Below are positions 16,671 through 25,037 of a stretch of 64,000 nucleotides of DNA, piece after piece. The notes under the pieces are model-generated. The model did not search any database. It was not told the DNA's origin and saw only the letters and a list, made by a program, of their open reading frames with translations. Every line of letters starts with the position of its first letter. Position 1 is the first letter of the stretch. The stretch comes from Tepidicaulis marinus (GTDB lineage Bacteria; Pseudomonadota; Alphaproteobacteria; Parvibaculales; Parvibaculaceae), in assembly GCF_000739695.1 (NCBI RefSeq), contig NZ_BBIO01000004.1, positions 124,001 through 188,000 on the forward strand. Reading direction: 5' to 3'. Made by a program: the position numbers and the translations under genes.

Positions 16671-17414
16671 TCAGGCCTCCACAATATCGGCGTAACCGGT
16701 TTCCTCGAGCTCATGCGCCAGCTCCTTGCCGCCCGTGCGCACGATACGGCCCGCGGAAAGCACATGCACTTTGTCGGGCACGATGTGATTGAGCAGGCGC
16801 TGATAGTGCGTGATCACGATCATCGAGCGGTCAGGACTGCGCAGGGCGTTCACCCCGTCGGAGACGACTTTCAGTGCGTCGATGTCGAGGCCGGAATCGG
16901 TCTCGTCCAGCACGGCAAGGCTCGGCTCCAACAGCGCCATTTGCAGAATTTCCGCGCGCTTCTTTTCCCCGCCCGAAAAGCCGACATTGAGCGGGCGCTT
17001 GAGCATATCTTCGGAGACATTGAGCGGACCGGCCTTCTCGCGCACAAGGCGCAGGAATTTCACGGCATCGAGCTCTTCTTCCCCGCGCGCCTTGCGCTGC
17101 GCGTTAAGCGCGGTCTTAAGGAAGGTCATGGTCGTCACGCCCGGTATCTCGATCGGATACTGGAAGGCGAGGAAGAGGCCGGCAGCGGCGCGCTCTTCGA
17201 TCTCCATGGCGCGCAGGTCTTTGCCCTTGTAAAGGATCTCGCCCTTCGTGATCTCATAGCCCTCCCGGCCCGAAAGCACATAAGACAGCGTCGATTTGCC
17301 CGACCCGTTGGGTCCCATGATCGCATGGACCTCGCCGGTGCCAACGCTCAGCGTGATGCCTTTCAGAATTTCTTTGCCGTCCACATTGACGTGCAGGTCT
17401 TTGATCTCAAGCAT
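16671..17414 (-). CDS. sufC: Fe-S cluster assembly ATPase SufC
   Basis: ABC-type ATPase of 247 residues that drives conformational change in SufBD. Walker A GPNGSGKST, Q-loop region FLAFQYPIEIPGV, signature FSGGEKKRAEI, and Walker B LAVLDETDSGLDID are all intact; the D in DETDSGLD is typical of SufC. The frame is open upstream, but ATG at 17414 (MLEIKDLHVNVDG) is the right start by family length and lies 13 bases after the sufB stop. Confidence 0.94.
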   Translation of the reverse strand: MLEIKDLHVNVDGKEILKGITLSVGTGEVHAIMGPNGSGKSTLSYVLSGREGYEITKGEILYKGKDLRAMEIEERAAAGLFLAFQYPIEIPGVTTMTFLKTALNAQRKARGEEELDAVKFLRLVREKAGPLNVSEDMLKRPLNVGFSGGEKKRAEILQMALLEPSLAVLDETDSGLDIDALKVVSDGVNALRSPDRSMIVITHYQRLLNHIVPDKVHVLSAGRIVRTGGKELAHELEETGYADIVEA

Positions 17415-17427
17415 TTGTCTTTCCTTA

Positions 17428-18876
17428 TCAGCCCACGCTGCCTTCCAGGCTGATGCCCACAAGCTTCTGCGCTTCAACCGCAAATTCCATCGGCAATTGC
17501 TGCAGCACATCCCGGCAAAAGCCGTTGACGAGCAGCGCCACCGCTTCTTCTTCTCCAAGCCCGCGCTGCATGCAGTAGAAGAGCTGGTCTTCACTGATTT
17601 TCGAGGTCGTTGCCTCATGCTCCAGCACGGCGCTGGGGTTCTTCGACTCGATATAGGGCACGGTATGGGCGGAACACTTGTCGCCCACGAGCAAAGAGTC
17701 GCACTGCGTAAAGTTGCGCGCGTCCTCCGCCTTCTTATGCACGCTGACAAGACCCCGGTAGGTGTTGGAGCTCTTGCCCGCCGAAATGCCCTTGGAGATG
17801 ATCCGGCTCGAGGTGTTCTTGCCCAGATGGATCATCTTCGTGCCGCTGTCCACCTGCTGGTAATTGTTCGAGATGGCGATGGAATAGAACTCGCCCACCG
17901 AATTGTCACCGCGCAGGATGCAGCTTGGATATTTCCAGGTGACGGCAGAACCGGTTTCGACCTGCGTCCAGGAAATCTTCGAATCCGCGCCGCGGCAATC
18001 GCCGCGCTTGGTCACGAAATTATAGATGCCGCCCTTGCCGTTCTCATCGCCCGGATACCAGTTCTGGACGGTGGAATATTTGATCTCCGCCCCTTCCAGC
18101 GCCACAAGCTCGACCACGGCAGCGTGCACCTGGTTCTCATCACGCATCGGCGCGGTGCAGCCTTCCAGATAGCTCACATAAGAGCCTTCATCGGCAACGA
18201 TCAGCGTGCGCTCGAACTGACCCGTCTGCGCTTCATTGATGCGGAAATAGGTCGAAAGCTCCATCGGGCAGCGCACGCCCTTTGGGATATAGACGAAAGA
18301 GCCGTCCGAGAAGACCGCCGAGTTGAGCGTTGCATAAAAATTGTCGCTGACCGGCACGACCGAACCCAGATACTTGCGCACGAGATCGGGATAATCCCGG
18401 ATCGCTTCGGACATCGGGCAGAAGATGACGCCGGCTTCCTTCAGCTTGCCTTTGAACGTGGTGGCAACGGAAACGCTGTCGAACACCGCGTCCACCGCGA
18501 CACCGGCCAGCATCTTTTGCTCGGAAAGCGGAATACCGAGCTTCTCATATGTTTCCAGAAGCTTCGGGTCCACTTCATCGAGGCTCTTCGGCCGGTCTTC
18601 GTCCGATTTCGGCGCCGAATAATAATAGGCATCCTGAAAATCGATTTTGGGATAATTGACCTTGGCCCAGGAAGGCTCCTGCATGGTCAGCCAGCGCCGA
18701 TAGGCATCGAGCCGCCATTCCAGCATCCATTCCGGCTCGTCCTTTTTGGCCGAGATGAAACGGATGGTGTCTTCGTTCAAGCCCTTGGGCGCTTTCTCGG
18801 ATTCGATATCCGTGAAAAAGCCGTACTTGTACTTGCCGACTTCATCTACCGTTTCAACTGTCTCACGAACCGCCAT
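17428..18876 (-). CDS. sufB: Fe-S cluster assembly scaffold SufB
   Basis: Core scaffold of the SUF machinery, 482 residues, the usual length. Recognisable segments include [37 protein letters not shown], and [13 protein letters not shown] followed by [17 protein letters not shown], the conserved C-terminal block containing the cysteine and acidic residues used in nascent cluster binding. Unlike SufD it retains the full Cys set of the family. It starts 22 bases after the IscS-like desulfurase gene. Confidence 0.94.
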   Translation of the reverse strand: MAVRETVETVDEVGKYKYGFFTDIESEKAPKGLNEDTIRFISAKKDEPEWMLEWRLDAYRRWLTMQEPSWAKVNYPKIDFQDAYYYSAPKSDEDRPKSLDEVDPKLLETYEKLGIPLSEQKMLAGVAVDAVFDSVSVATTFKGKLKEAGVIFCPMSEAIRDYPDLVRKYLGSVVPVSDNFYATLNSAVFSDGSFVYIPKGVRCPMELSTYFRINEAQTGQFERTLIVADEGSYVSYLEGCTAPMRDENQVHAAVVELVALEGAEIKYSTVQNWYPGDENGKGGIYNFVTKRGDCRGADSKISWTQVETGSAVTWKYPSCILRGDNSVGEFYSIAISNNYQQVDSGTKMIHLGKNTSSRIISKGISAGKSSNTYRGLVSVHKKAEDARNFTQCDSLLVGDKCSAHTVPYIESKNPSAVLEHEATTSKISEDQLFYCMQRGLGEEEAVALLVNGFCRDVLQQLPMEFAVEAQKLVGISLEGSVG

Positions 18877-18898
18877 GATCTGTTTCCCTTAAGATCGC

Positions 18899-20083
18899 TT
18901 AGCTTGCCATGACGGCGCCGGGGGCCGGCGCGTCATGTTTTACTGCGGCACCGGCCCATGTATCGGCCAGCGCCAGAACTTCTTCCAATGTGCTCTCCCG
19001 CCCAAGGCTCATGCGGATGGCCGAACGGGAAAGCCTGTCCTCCACCTGCATGGCGGAGAGCACATGCGAGGCGGCCACTTTGCCCGACGAACAGGCCGCG
19101 CCCGAGGAGACGGCAAAACCCGCCAAGTCGAGCTTCATGAGCAGCATTTCGGCGCTCACATCCGCATCCGCCAGCGCAAAGCAGCTTGTATTGGCAAGCC
19201 GCGGCGCGCTTTCGCCGAAGATGACGACACCGGGCGCATAGTCTTTCAGCTTCGCCTCGAAGGCATCGCGCAGCGCGCGCTGATCCTCGAGGCTTTCCAT
19301 ATCATTCAGCGCGGCCTTGGCTGCTGCGGCGAAACCGGCAATACCGATCACGTTTTCGGTACCCCCGCGCCGCCGCCGCTCCTGCCCGCCGCCATGAAGA
19401 AGCGGCGTGAGCGGCATATCTTCGGCCAGCACCAATGCGCCGACACCCTGCGGCCCGCCCATCTTATGGGCGGAGATGGCACCCATATGAATGCCGAGCG
19501 CCTTGATGTCGATCGCCGTCTTGCCCGCGCTCTGCACCAGATCGGAGGCAAGAATGCCGCCCGCCTCGCGCACGAGGCGTGCTGCCTCTTCAAGCGGCTG
19601 AACGACACCCGTCTCATTATTGGCGTGCTGCAACAGCACGAAGGGCTTTTCTCCGGCCTCTTTCAGCAATGCGCCGAGCGCGTCCAAATCTACCAGCCCA
19701 TTGGCGAGGAGCGGAATGGGCCGGCTTTCAAGCGGGCTCGCCTCCGCCGCGCCGATGCCGCAGGCATGCTCGCTCGCCCCGTAAAGAACGGCGCTGCAGC
19801 CCAGCGCTTCGGCCTGCGCGGCGGCAAGGTTCACCGCTTCGGTGCCCGAACCCGTAAAGATCACCCCTTCGGCGGGCGCGCTTAAAAGCGCTGCCACATC
19901 GCGGCGCGCCTCTTCGACAAGCGCGCGGGCCTTGCGCCCTTCGCCGTGCACGGACGAGGGATTGCCCAGCCCCGTGCCCGAGGCTTTTTCCGCGGCCGCG
20001 ATAGCACGGCGCATCGCTTCGCCAGCTTCGCTGCGCAGCGGCGCCGTTGCGTTATAATCGAGATATATGCGCGTGCCCGTCAT
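18899..20083 (-). CDS. Cysteine desulfurase, IscS/NifS-like (group I)
   Basis: A second PLP-dependent desulfurase in the same operon, 394 residues. IYLDYNATAPLR opens the protein, GSGTEAVNLA lies in the cofactor pocket, the PLP lysine is in SAHKMGGPQGVGAL, and the catalytic cysteine is in the flexible group I loop SGAACSSGKVAASHVL. It is placed between the Rrf2 regulator and sufB, the common arrangement in alphaproteobacteria, where it may supply sulfur for Fe-S clusters or tRNA thiolation alongside SufS. Confidence 0.91.
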   Translation of the reverse strand: MTGTRIYLDYNATAPLRSEAGEAMRRAIAAAEKASGTGLGNPSSVHGEGRKARALVEEARRDVAALLSAPAEGVIFTGSGTEAVNLAAAQAEALGCSAVLYGASEHACGIGAAEASPLESRPIPLLANGLVDLDALGALLKEAGEKPFVLLQHANNETGVVQPLEEAARLVREAGGILASDLVQSAGKTAIDIKALGIHMGAISAHKMGGPQGVGALVLAEDMPLTPLLHGGGQERRRRGGTENVIGIAGFAAAAKAALNDMESLEDQRALRDAFEAKLKDYAPGVVIFGESAPRLANTSCFALADADVSAEMLLMKLDLAGFAVSSGAACSSGKVAASHVLSAMQVEDRLSRSAIRMSLGRESTLEEVLALADTWAGAAVKHDAPAPGAVMAS

Positions 20084-20134
20084 CAGGTCCCGGTCTTCCC
20101 GTTCAGTGTCTTCCCGTTCAATTTTGCCCCCGGC

Positions 20135-20641
20135 TCACTCGGCCGCATGCACTTTAGGCTGCTGGGTAGCGGCGGCCGCTTCCGGCGTATCGCCGATAAA
20201 GTCCGGCACCTGGCTCGCGCGCTTTTCGCGCAGCCGGCCCGAAATCACATCGCCCAGGGAAACCGAAGCCAGGAAAAGATGGATCTGATCGCTCAGTGCG
20301 TCCCAAAGATCATGGGTCAGGCAGCGCGAGGAATCCGACATGCAGCCCTGCGGGGAGCCGGCATGGCAGCGCGTGGCTTTCAGCGGCTCGTCCACCGCCA
20401 AAATGATATCCGAAATCCGGGTGGCGTCCGGGTCGTGCGCCAATAAATACCCGCCGCCCGGCCCGCGCACACTTTTTACGAGGTCGTTCTTGCGCAGGCG
20501 GGAAAAGAGCTGCTCGAGATAAGACAGCGAAATTTCCTGACGCGAGGCGATATCGGCAAGCGAAACCGGGCTTCCCTGACTGTGGCGCGCCAGATCGGTC
20601 ATCGCCATCACCGCATAGCGTCCCTTCGTCGTAAGTTTCAT
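20135..20641 (-). CDS. Rrf2/IscR family Fe-S-sensing transcriptional regulator
   Basis: A 168-residue regulator, first gene of the suf operon and probably its controller. The winged helix is clear (MKLTTKGRYAVMAMTDLA, ISLSYLEQLFSRLRKNDLV, VRGPGGGYLLA). Three cysteines and the downstream His in LTH follow the IscR cluster-ligand order, but the spacing is C-x7-C-x6-C instead of the E. coli IscR C-x5-C-x5-C. The start was set at ATG 20641, preceded by GGGAGATAGAGACC, rather than the longer frame. The extended alanine-rich tail (after about residue 145) has no known role. Confidence 0.88.
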   Translation of the reverse strand: MKLTTKGRYAVMAMTDLARHSQGSPVSLADIASRQEISLSYLEQLFSRLRKNDLVKSVRGPGGGYLLAHDPDATRISDIILAVDEPLKATRCHAGSPQGCMSDSSRCLTHDLWDALSDQIHLFLASVSLGDVISGRLREKRASQVPDFIGDTPEAAAATQQPKVHAAE

Positions 20642-20840
20642 GGTCTCTATCTCCCATTCCGGCCAGCGCAATGTGCCCAGCCGGTAATCAGCTAAAGGGC
20701 TGAAAAATCTGCCTTATTCAGGACTTTTTGACCTCGGCGCGCGGTTAAACTTGCAAATCCAGCCGCAGAGTGTGCTAAGAAACGCGCCCAGGTCCGGTAC
20801 CGGGTGGCCCTTTCGCTACCCAATTCCGAGCCCTGTAGTC

Positions 20841-20895
20841 AACTATTTAGTTATTTTCAGGCGGATTTCCAGCACAGAAAACCAACTAATTTAGT
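20841..20895. promoter_or_regulatory. Pair of AT-rich inverted repeats between the suf regulator and the hydrolase gene
   Basis: Two similar palindromes sit 44 bases apart: AACTATTTAGTT (20841-20852, arms AACTA/TAGTT) and ACTAATTTAGT (20885-20895, arms ACTAA/TTAGT). Both are upstream of the rightward hydrolase gene and at longer distance from the leftward Rrf2 gene. They look like repeated operator half-sites. The remainder of 20642-20958 shows no gene. Confidence 0.35.
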
Positions 20896-20958
20896 AAGGC
20901 TTTCCACCCAATAGCGCGGATGCCCCGTTTCGGGTTCCGCTGGAGAGATGTGTCCCCT

Positions 20959-21612
20959 ATGCCCGACGTGATTTTCAATGGCCCGGCAGGCCGCATTGAA
21001 GGCCGGTATCACCACTCGAAAGTCGAAAACGCCCCAGTTGCCCTGGTTCTGCACCCGCACCCGCAATTCGGCGGCACGATGAACAATCCGGTGGCGTATC
21101 AGCTCTATCATATCTTCGTGGAGCGCGGCTTTTCGGTGCTGCGGTTCAACTTCCGCGGCGTGGGCCGCAGCCAGGGCTTTTACGACGGCGGCGTAGGCGA
21201 GCTTTCCGACGCGGCAACCGCGCTCGATTGGCTGCAATCCCAGAACGCCGAATCCGGCCGCTGCTGGATTGCCGGCTTTTCCTTCGGCGCCTGGATCGCC
21301 ATGCAGGTGCTGATGCGCCGCCCGGAAATCGAGGGCTTCATCTCCGTCGCCCCGCCCGCCAATCTTTACGACTTCACGTTCCTCGCCCCCTGCCCCTCTT
21401 CCGGCCTTATTCTGACCGGCAGCGCGGACCAGGTCGCCCCGGAAGCGGACACGCAAAAGCTGGTCGAGCGGCTGAAGACGCAGAAGGGCATCGTCATTCA
21501 GCACCAGTCGATCCCCGGCGCGAACCATTTCTTCGAAAATCATCTCGATGTCATGAAAGACGCCGCAGGCAGCTATCTCGACAAGCGCCTGGCGGAGGTC
21601 GAGGCGAAGTAG
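20959..21612 (+). CDS. Alpha/beta hydrolase family protein
   Basis: A soluble serine hydrolase of about 217 residues. The oxyanion region HPHPQFGGTMNN, the FRGVGRSQG loop, the nucleophile elbow GFSFGAW, the acid near GSADQVAPE and the catalytic His in GANHFF are all present in order. It resembles the alphaproteobacterial dienelactone-hydrolase-like/COG2945 alpha/beta hydrolases, whose substrates are mostly unknown. ATG at 20959 is preferred; the frame extends 13 codons upstream without a better ribosome site. Confidence 0.82.
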   Translation: MPDVIFNGPAGRIEGRYHHSKVENAPVALVLHPHPQFGGTMNNPVAYQLYHIFVERGFSVLRFNFRGVGRSQGFYDGGVGELSDAATALDWLQSQNAESGRCWIAGFSFGAWIAMQVLMRRPEIEGFISVAPPANLYDFTFLAPCPSSGLILTGSADQVAPEADTQKLVERLKTQKGIVIQHQSIPGANHFFENHLDVMKDAAGSYLDKRLAEVEAK

Positions 21613-21618
21613 CAGGCC

Positions 21619-21972
21619 TCACCCGTCATTTGCAAGCGCCCGGTCCACCGCTTCAGGCTCGCGCTCGATGACGCTCAAATAAGCCATTAAAGCAGGGTCG
21701 GGCCTTTTCCGGGTCCGGCCCTGTTCTATGTCCTTGAGCCGCGCAATATTGATGCGGAAACGGGCCGCGAAATCTGCCTGACTAAGCCCCAGTTTTTTGC
21801 GCACGCGTTTTACTTTCACGGACATCAGCTCGTTTTCGCTGAGAGGCGGATTATCCGCATCGGCAAGGGCACCCGCATTTATTTCGGCATCGCTCATCGC
21901 TCCGAGACGGCGCCGTTGCTCGTCCGTCAGTTCAGACGGCTTTCCCTCACTCAGTTTCACCCGTTTCGTCAT
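21619..21972 (-). CDS. Xre-family HTH antitoxin partner of the BrnT toxin
   Basis: A 117-residue protein with a disordered, acidic N-terminal half and a helix-turn-helix near the C-terminus (VKRVRKKLGLSQADFAARFRINIARLKDIEQGR). Its start overlaps the stop of the upstream BrnT-like gene by four bases, the usual toxin-first layout of BrnT modules. The usual partner BrnA has a ribbon-helix-helix or similar fold; here the DNA-binding part is Xre-like (COG2944-like). By context it should neutralise the toxin and repress the pair. Confidence 0.8.
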   Translation of the reverse strand: MTKRVKLSEGKPSELTDEQRRRLGAMSDAEINAGALADADNPPLSENELMSVKVKRVRKKLGLSQADFAARFRINIARLKDIEQGRTRKRPDPALMAYLSVIEREPEAVDRALANDG

Positions 21973-22238
21973 CTGTAAGCCCGTGTCTCATTCATATTCG
22001 CGCGCCTTGCGGAAATGATCCGGCAAATGTCACCACGCATGGTGAATACGACCGTGAAGATCTTTCCTTCAATCTCTCCAATAATCTTTTGGCGCCGTTC
22101 ACCATCCGCCTTCCGGCTGGCATCGAGCAGCACATGCCCTTCATCGAGAAAAACGCGGATCGCATATTCAAAAGGGACGCGATGTTTGGCTAGATTGCTC
22201 TTGGCCTTGGCTTCATCCCATTCGAACAATTCCGGCAT
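21969..22238 (-). CDS. brnT: BrnT-family RNase toxin
   Basis: An 89-residue protein of the BrnT family, which has a RelE-like fold and cleaves RNA. FEWDEAKAKSNLAKHRVPFEYA is the hallmark opening, followed by GEIEGKIFTVVFTMRGDICRIISARRAN; the HRV, R and terminal ARRA residues correspond to the conserved active-site region of the family. ATG at 22238 has a GAGGAG ribosome site. It forms an overlapping toxin-antitoxin operon with the Xre-type gene and has a perfect palindrome just upstream. Confidence 0.85.
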   Translation of the reverse strand: MPELFEWDEAKAKSNLAKHRVPFEYAIRVFLDEGHVLLDASRKADGERRQKIIGEIEGKIFTVVFTMRGDICRIISARRANMNETRAYR

Positions 22239-22256
22239 ATGTACTCCTCACGAGTG

Positions 22257-22271
22257 TACGGAATTTCCGTA
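22257..22271. promoter_or_regulatory. Operator palindrome of the toxin-antitoxin operon
   Basis: TACGGAA (22257-22263), one base, TTCCGTA (22265-22271): a perfect 15-bp palindrome 19 bases before the brnT start, overlapping where a -10 would be expected. A second short repeat ACTC/GAGT lies between it and the start codon. The position fits autoregulation by the Xre-type antitoxin; binding is inferred. Confidence 0.6.
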
Positions 22272-22291
22272 TATCCTCAAGCAATAAATAC

Positions 22292-23410
22292 CTACCCCCT
22301 CGCCCGCTTGGCGCGGTGCAATATGCCACCGGTCAGGGGCTCCGGTACGCCCGTCGTGCCGGGCTCGCTGAGCGGCAGGCCCCGGAGAGAGCGGACGGCG
22401 AGGTAGGCGAAGGCTTCGGCCTCCACATCGTCCCCGCGCCAGCCCGCATCTTCCGCGCCGATCACCGCGCCGGGCAGGCGTGCCTTCAATTCATCCATCA
22501 GCGCCGGGTTGTGCCGCCCGCCGCCGCACACGACCCAGAGCCGGGGCTCCTCGGGCATATGTTCCATGGCCTTGGCGATGGAGGCGGCGGTAAAGGCGGT
22601 GAGCGTCGCCGCGCCGTCTTCCACGGAAAGCCCTTCGGCGTAATCGGCGGAAAAATCCAGCCGGTCGAGGGATTTGGGCGGCGTGCGCGCGAAATAGAGA
22701 TTGGTAAGCAGCCGCTCCAGCACTTTTTCATCGACGCGGCCCGCCCGCGCCAGCGCCCCGTCCTTGTCGATCGGCGTTTCGGTATGGGTAAAGGCCCAAT
22801 CGTCGATCAGCGCGTTGCCGGGGCCGGTGTCGAAGGCCAGCAGCTTCTTGTCACTGCCGATAAAGGTGACGTTCCCAACCCCGCCGATATTCACCACCGT
22901 GATCGGCCCGTCCGCATGAAGCCCGGCGGCAAGAGCGCGGTGATAAAGCGGGGCGAAGGGCGCACCCTGCCCGCCCGCCGCCACATCGGCGGCGCGGAAA
23001 TCATTGACCACATCGATGCCCGCGAGATCCGCCAGCACCTCGCCCAGACCAAGCTGCACCGTGATGCCCTCTTCCGGGCGGTGCAGTACGGTCTGGCCGT
23101 GAAAGCCAATGATGTCGATCTCTTTGGCCTCCATGCCCGCCATCTCCAGCATCTTGCGCACGGCCATGGCATGGGCATAGGTGACGGCGCGCTCCGCCTC
23201 GGCAATTTCCTCCGGCATCAGCCCCTTGCCGCCCCAATCGGCGGCTACATCGAGGGCAAGGCGCAGAAAAGCCCGCTCCTCGGGCAGGTAAGGAAAGCTC
23301 GCGGTTTTGACGGGCTTCAGATAGGCCTCGCCGTCGGTTTCCAGGATCGCGGCATCGATCCCGTCGAGCGAGGTTCCGCTCATCAGCCCCAAGGCACGCA
23401 CAAAGCCCAT
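22292..23410 (-). CDS. anmK: Anhydro-N-acetylmuramic acid kinase
   Basis: Recycles cell-wall sugar: phosphorylates 1,6-anhydro-MurNAc to MurNAc-6-phosphate using ATP. The 372-residue product has the hallmark GLMSGTSLDGIDAAI near the N-terminus, IGFHGQTVLHRPE, VVNIGGVGNVTFI, DTGPGNALIDDW, and the late VCGGGRHNPALM motif. Length fits the family. It diverges from tyrS with 148 bases between starts. Confidence 0.93.
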   Translation of the reverse strand: MGFVRALGLMSGTSLDGIDAAILETDGEAYLKPVKTASFPYLPEERAFLRLALDVAADWGGKGLMPEEIAEAERAVTYAHAMAVRKMLEMAGMEAKEIDIIGFHGQTVLHRPEEGITVQLGLGEVLADLAGIDVVNDFRAADVAAGGQGAPFAPLYHRALAAGLHADGPITVVNIGGVGNVTFIGSDKKLLAFDTGPGNALIDDWAFTHTETPIDKDGALARAGRVDEKVLERLLTNLYFARTPPKSLDRLDFSADYAEGLSVEDGAATLTAFTAASIAKAMEHMPEEPRLWVVCGGGRHNPALMDELKARLPGAVIGAEDAGWRGDDVEAEAFAYLAVRSLRGLPLSEPGTTGVPEPLTGGILHRAKRARG

Positions 23411-23558
23411 TTTCCGCTCCCCTTACCGCCGGTTTTCGCCCTTAAGCCCCTGCACGGGCCCGAAAAAGCTGATATACCACGCCCGCGCCGCATAGCGAGG
23501 GCGCGCCGCCTACGTACAGCCAACAGACCTAACCAGCAAACAACATACAGAAAGTCCG

Positions 23559-24812
23559 ATGAGCCAGTTTAAATCCGAATTCCTGAAAGTCATGGACGAG
23601 CGCGGTTTCCTGAACCAGTGCTCGGATTATGCGCTGCTCGACGAGCGCGCCGGCAAGGGGATCGTCACCGGCTATATCGGCTTCGATGCGACGGCGGCCT
23701 CGCTCCATGTCGGCCATCTCATCCAGATCCTGATGCTGCGCCAGCTGCAGCGCACCGGCCACAAGCCCATCGTGCTGATGGGCGGGGGCACGACGCGGGT
23801 CGGCGACCCTTCCTTCAAGGATTCCGCCCGCCCGCTCCTGACCGACGAGCAAATCGACGCGAACCTTGCGGGCATCAAGGAAGTCTTCAAAAAATTCCTG
23901 ACCTTCGGCGACGGGCCGACCGACGCCATTATGGTCAATAACCGGGACTGGCTGGATGAGCTCCATTACATCGACTTCCTGCGCGATTACGGCCGCCATT
24001 TCTCCGTCAACCGCATGCTCTCCTTCGACAGTGTGAAGCTGCGGCTGGAGCGGGAGCAGTCCTTTTCCTTCCTCGAATTCAATTACATGATCCTGCAGGC
24101 CTATGACTTCGTGGAGCTGAACCGGCGCTATGGCTGCGATCTGCAAATGGGCGGCTCGGACCAGTGGGGCAACATCATCAACGGCATCGAGCTCGGCCGG
24201 CGCACGCAAGATTCCGAGCTTGTGGGCCTGACGACGAACCTCCTCACCACCTCTTCGGGCCAGAAGATGGGCAAGACCGCGCAGGGCGCCGTCTGGCTGA
24301 ACGAGGATATGCTTTCCGTCTATGACTACTGGCAGTTCTGGCGGAACACGGAAGATGCCGATGTCGGCCGCTTCCTGAAACTTTTCACCGACCTGCCCTT
24401 GGAAGAAGTCACCCGGCTCGAAGCGCTGGAAGGCGCGGAGCTGAACGATGCAAAGAAGATTCTCGCGACCGAAGCAACCGCCATGGTGCATGGACGGGAA
24501 GCGGCGGAAAAAGCCGCCGAGACCGCCCGCGTCGCCTTCGAGCAAGGGGCGATCAGCGCCGACTTGCCGACGGTGGAAGTGCCCGCCGCCGAGCTCGATG
24601 CCGGGATCGGCGTCCTTTCCGCCTTCGTCACCGCCGGGCTTTGTGCCTCCAACGGCGAAGCCCGCCGCCAGATCAAAGGCGGCGGCCTGCGCGTCAATGA
24701 CGAGCAGGTAAAAGACGAAAAGCTCTCCCTCACCCGCGAACACGTGACCGGCGACGGCGTGGTGAAGCTGTCGCTCGGCAAGAAGAAGCATGTGCTGTTG
24801 AAGCCGGTGTGA
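23559..24812 (+). CDS. tyrS: Tyrosyl-tRNA synthetase
   Basis: Class Ic aminoacyl-tRNA synthetase of 417 residues charging tRNA-Tyr. The HIGH-type motif is HVGHL (about 49-53), tyrosine specificity residues lie in [14 protein letters not shown] and GGSDQWGNI, and the KMSKS-type loop reads KMGKT (about 238). The C-terminal S4 RNA-binding domain is seen as [18 protein letters not shown] repeat element and a terminator follow. Confidence 0.95.
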   Translation: MSQFKSEFLKVMDERGFLNQCSDYALLDERAGKGIVTGYIGFDATAASLHVGHLIQILMLRQLQRTGHKPIVLMGGGTTRVGDPSFKDSARPLLTDEQIDANLAGIKEVFKKFLTFGDGPTDAIMVNNRDWLDELHYIDFLRDYGRHFSVNRMLSFDSVKLRLEREQSFSFLEFNYMILQAYDFVELNRRYGCDLQMGGSDQWGNIINGIELGRRTQDSELVGLTTNLLTTSSGQKMGKTAQGAVWLNEDMLSVYDYWQFWRNTEDADVGRFLKLFTDLPLEEVTRLEALEGAELNDAKKILATEATAMVHGREAAEKAAETARVAFEQGAISADLPTVEVPAAELDAGIGVLSAFVTAGLCASNGEARRQIKGGGLRVNDEQVKDEKLSLTREHVTGDGVVKLSLGKKKHVLLKPV

Positions 24813-24875
24813 GGGTTTAGTTTCCGCGTCTCCTCGAGTGCTCGCACTGAGACTGCGGCCGGCGGATAAGCTGCA

Positions 24876-24970
24876 TGGACCCCGGCACGGGGGCCGGGGT
24901 GACAGCCTGCGTAAAGAGCGCAGCCCCGCCACATCCACTAAGTGTCACCCCGGGCTTGTCCCGGGGTCCA
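24876..24970. repeat. REP-like intergenic inverted-repeat element, copy 1
   Basis: Arm TGGACCCCGG...GGGGTGAC (24876-24903) and arm GTCACCCCGG...CCGGGGTCCA (24944-24970) are near-complementary, with each arm itself hairpin-forming (CCCCGG/CCGGGG). It lies between tyrS and the downstream terminator. A second copy is at 60037-60136. The sequence could fold into a long cruciform or double hairpin. It has no coding capacity. Confidence 0.75.
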
Positions 24971-24987
24971 TGGGCACCAGCACACAC

Positions 24988-25017
24988 AAAAAGCCCGGGA
25001 GAACATCCCGGGCTTTT
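24988..25017. terminator. Bidirectional terminator between tyrS and the diiron gene
   Basis: A-run, then GCCCGGGA (24993-25000) pairing with TCCCGGGC (25006-25013) around gaaca, then TTTT. It separates convergent genes. Confidence 0.85.
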
Positions 25018-25037
25018 CGCATTCCATAAAAAGAAAA

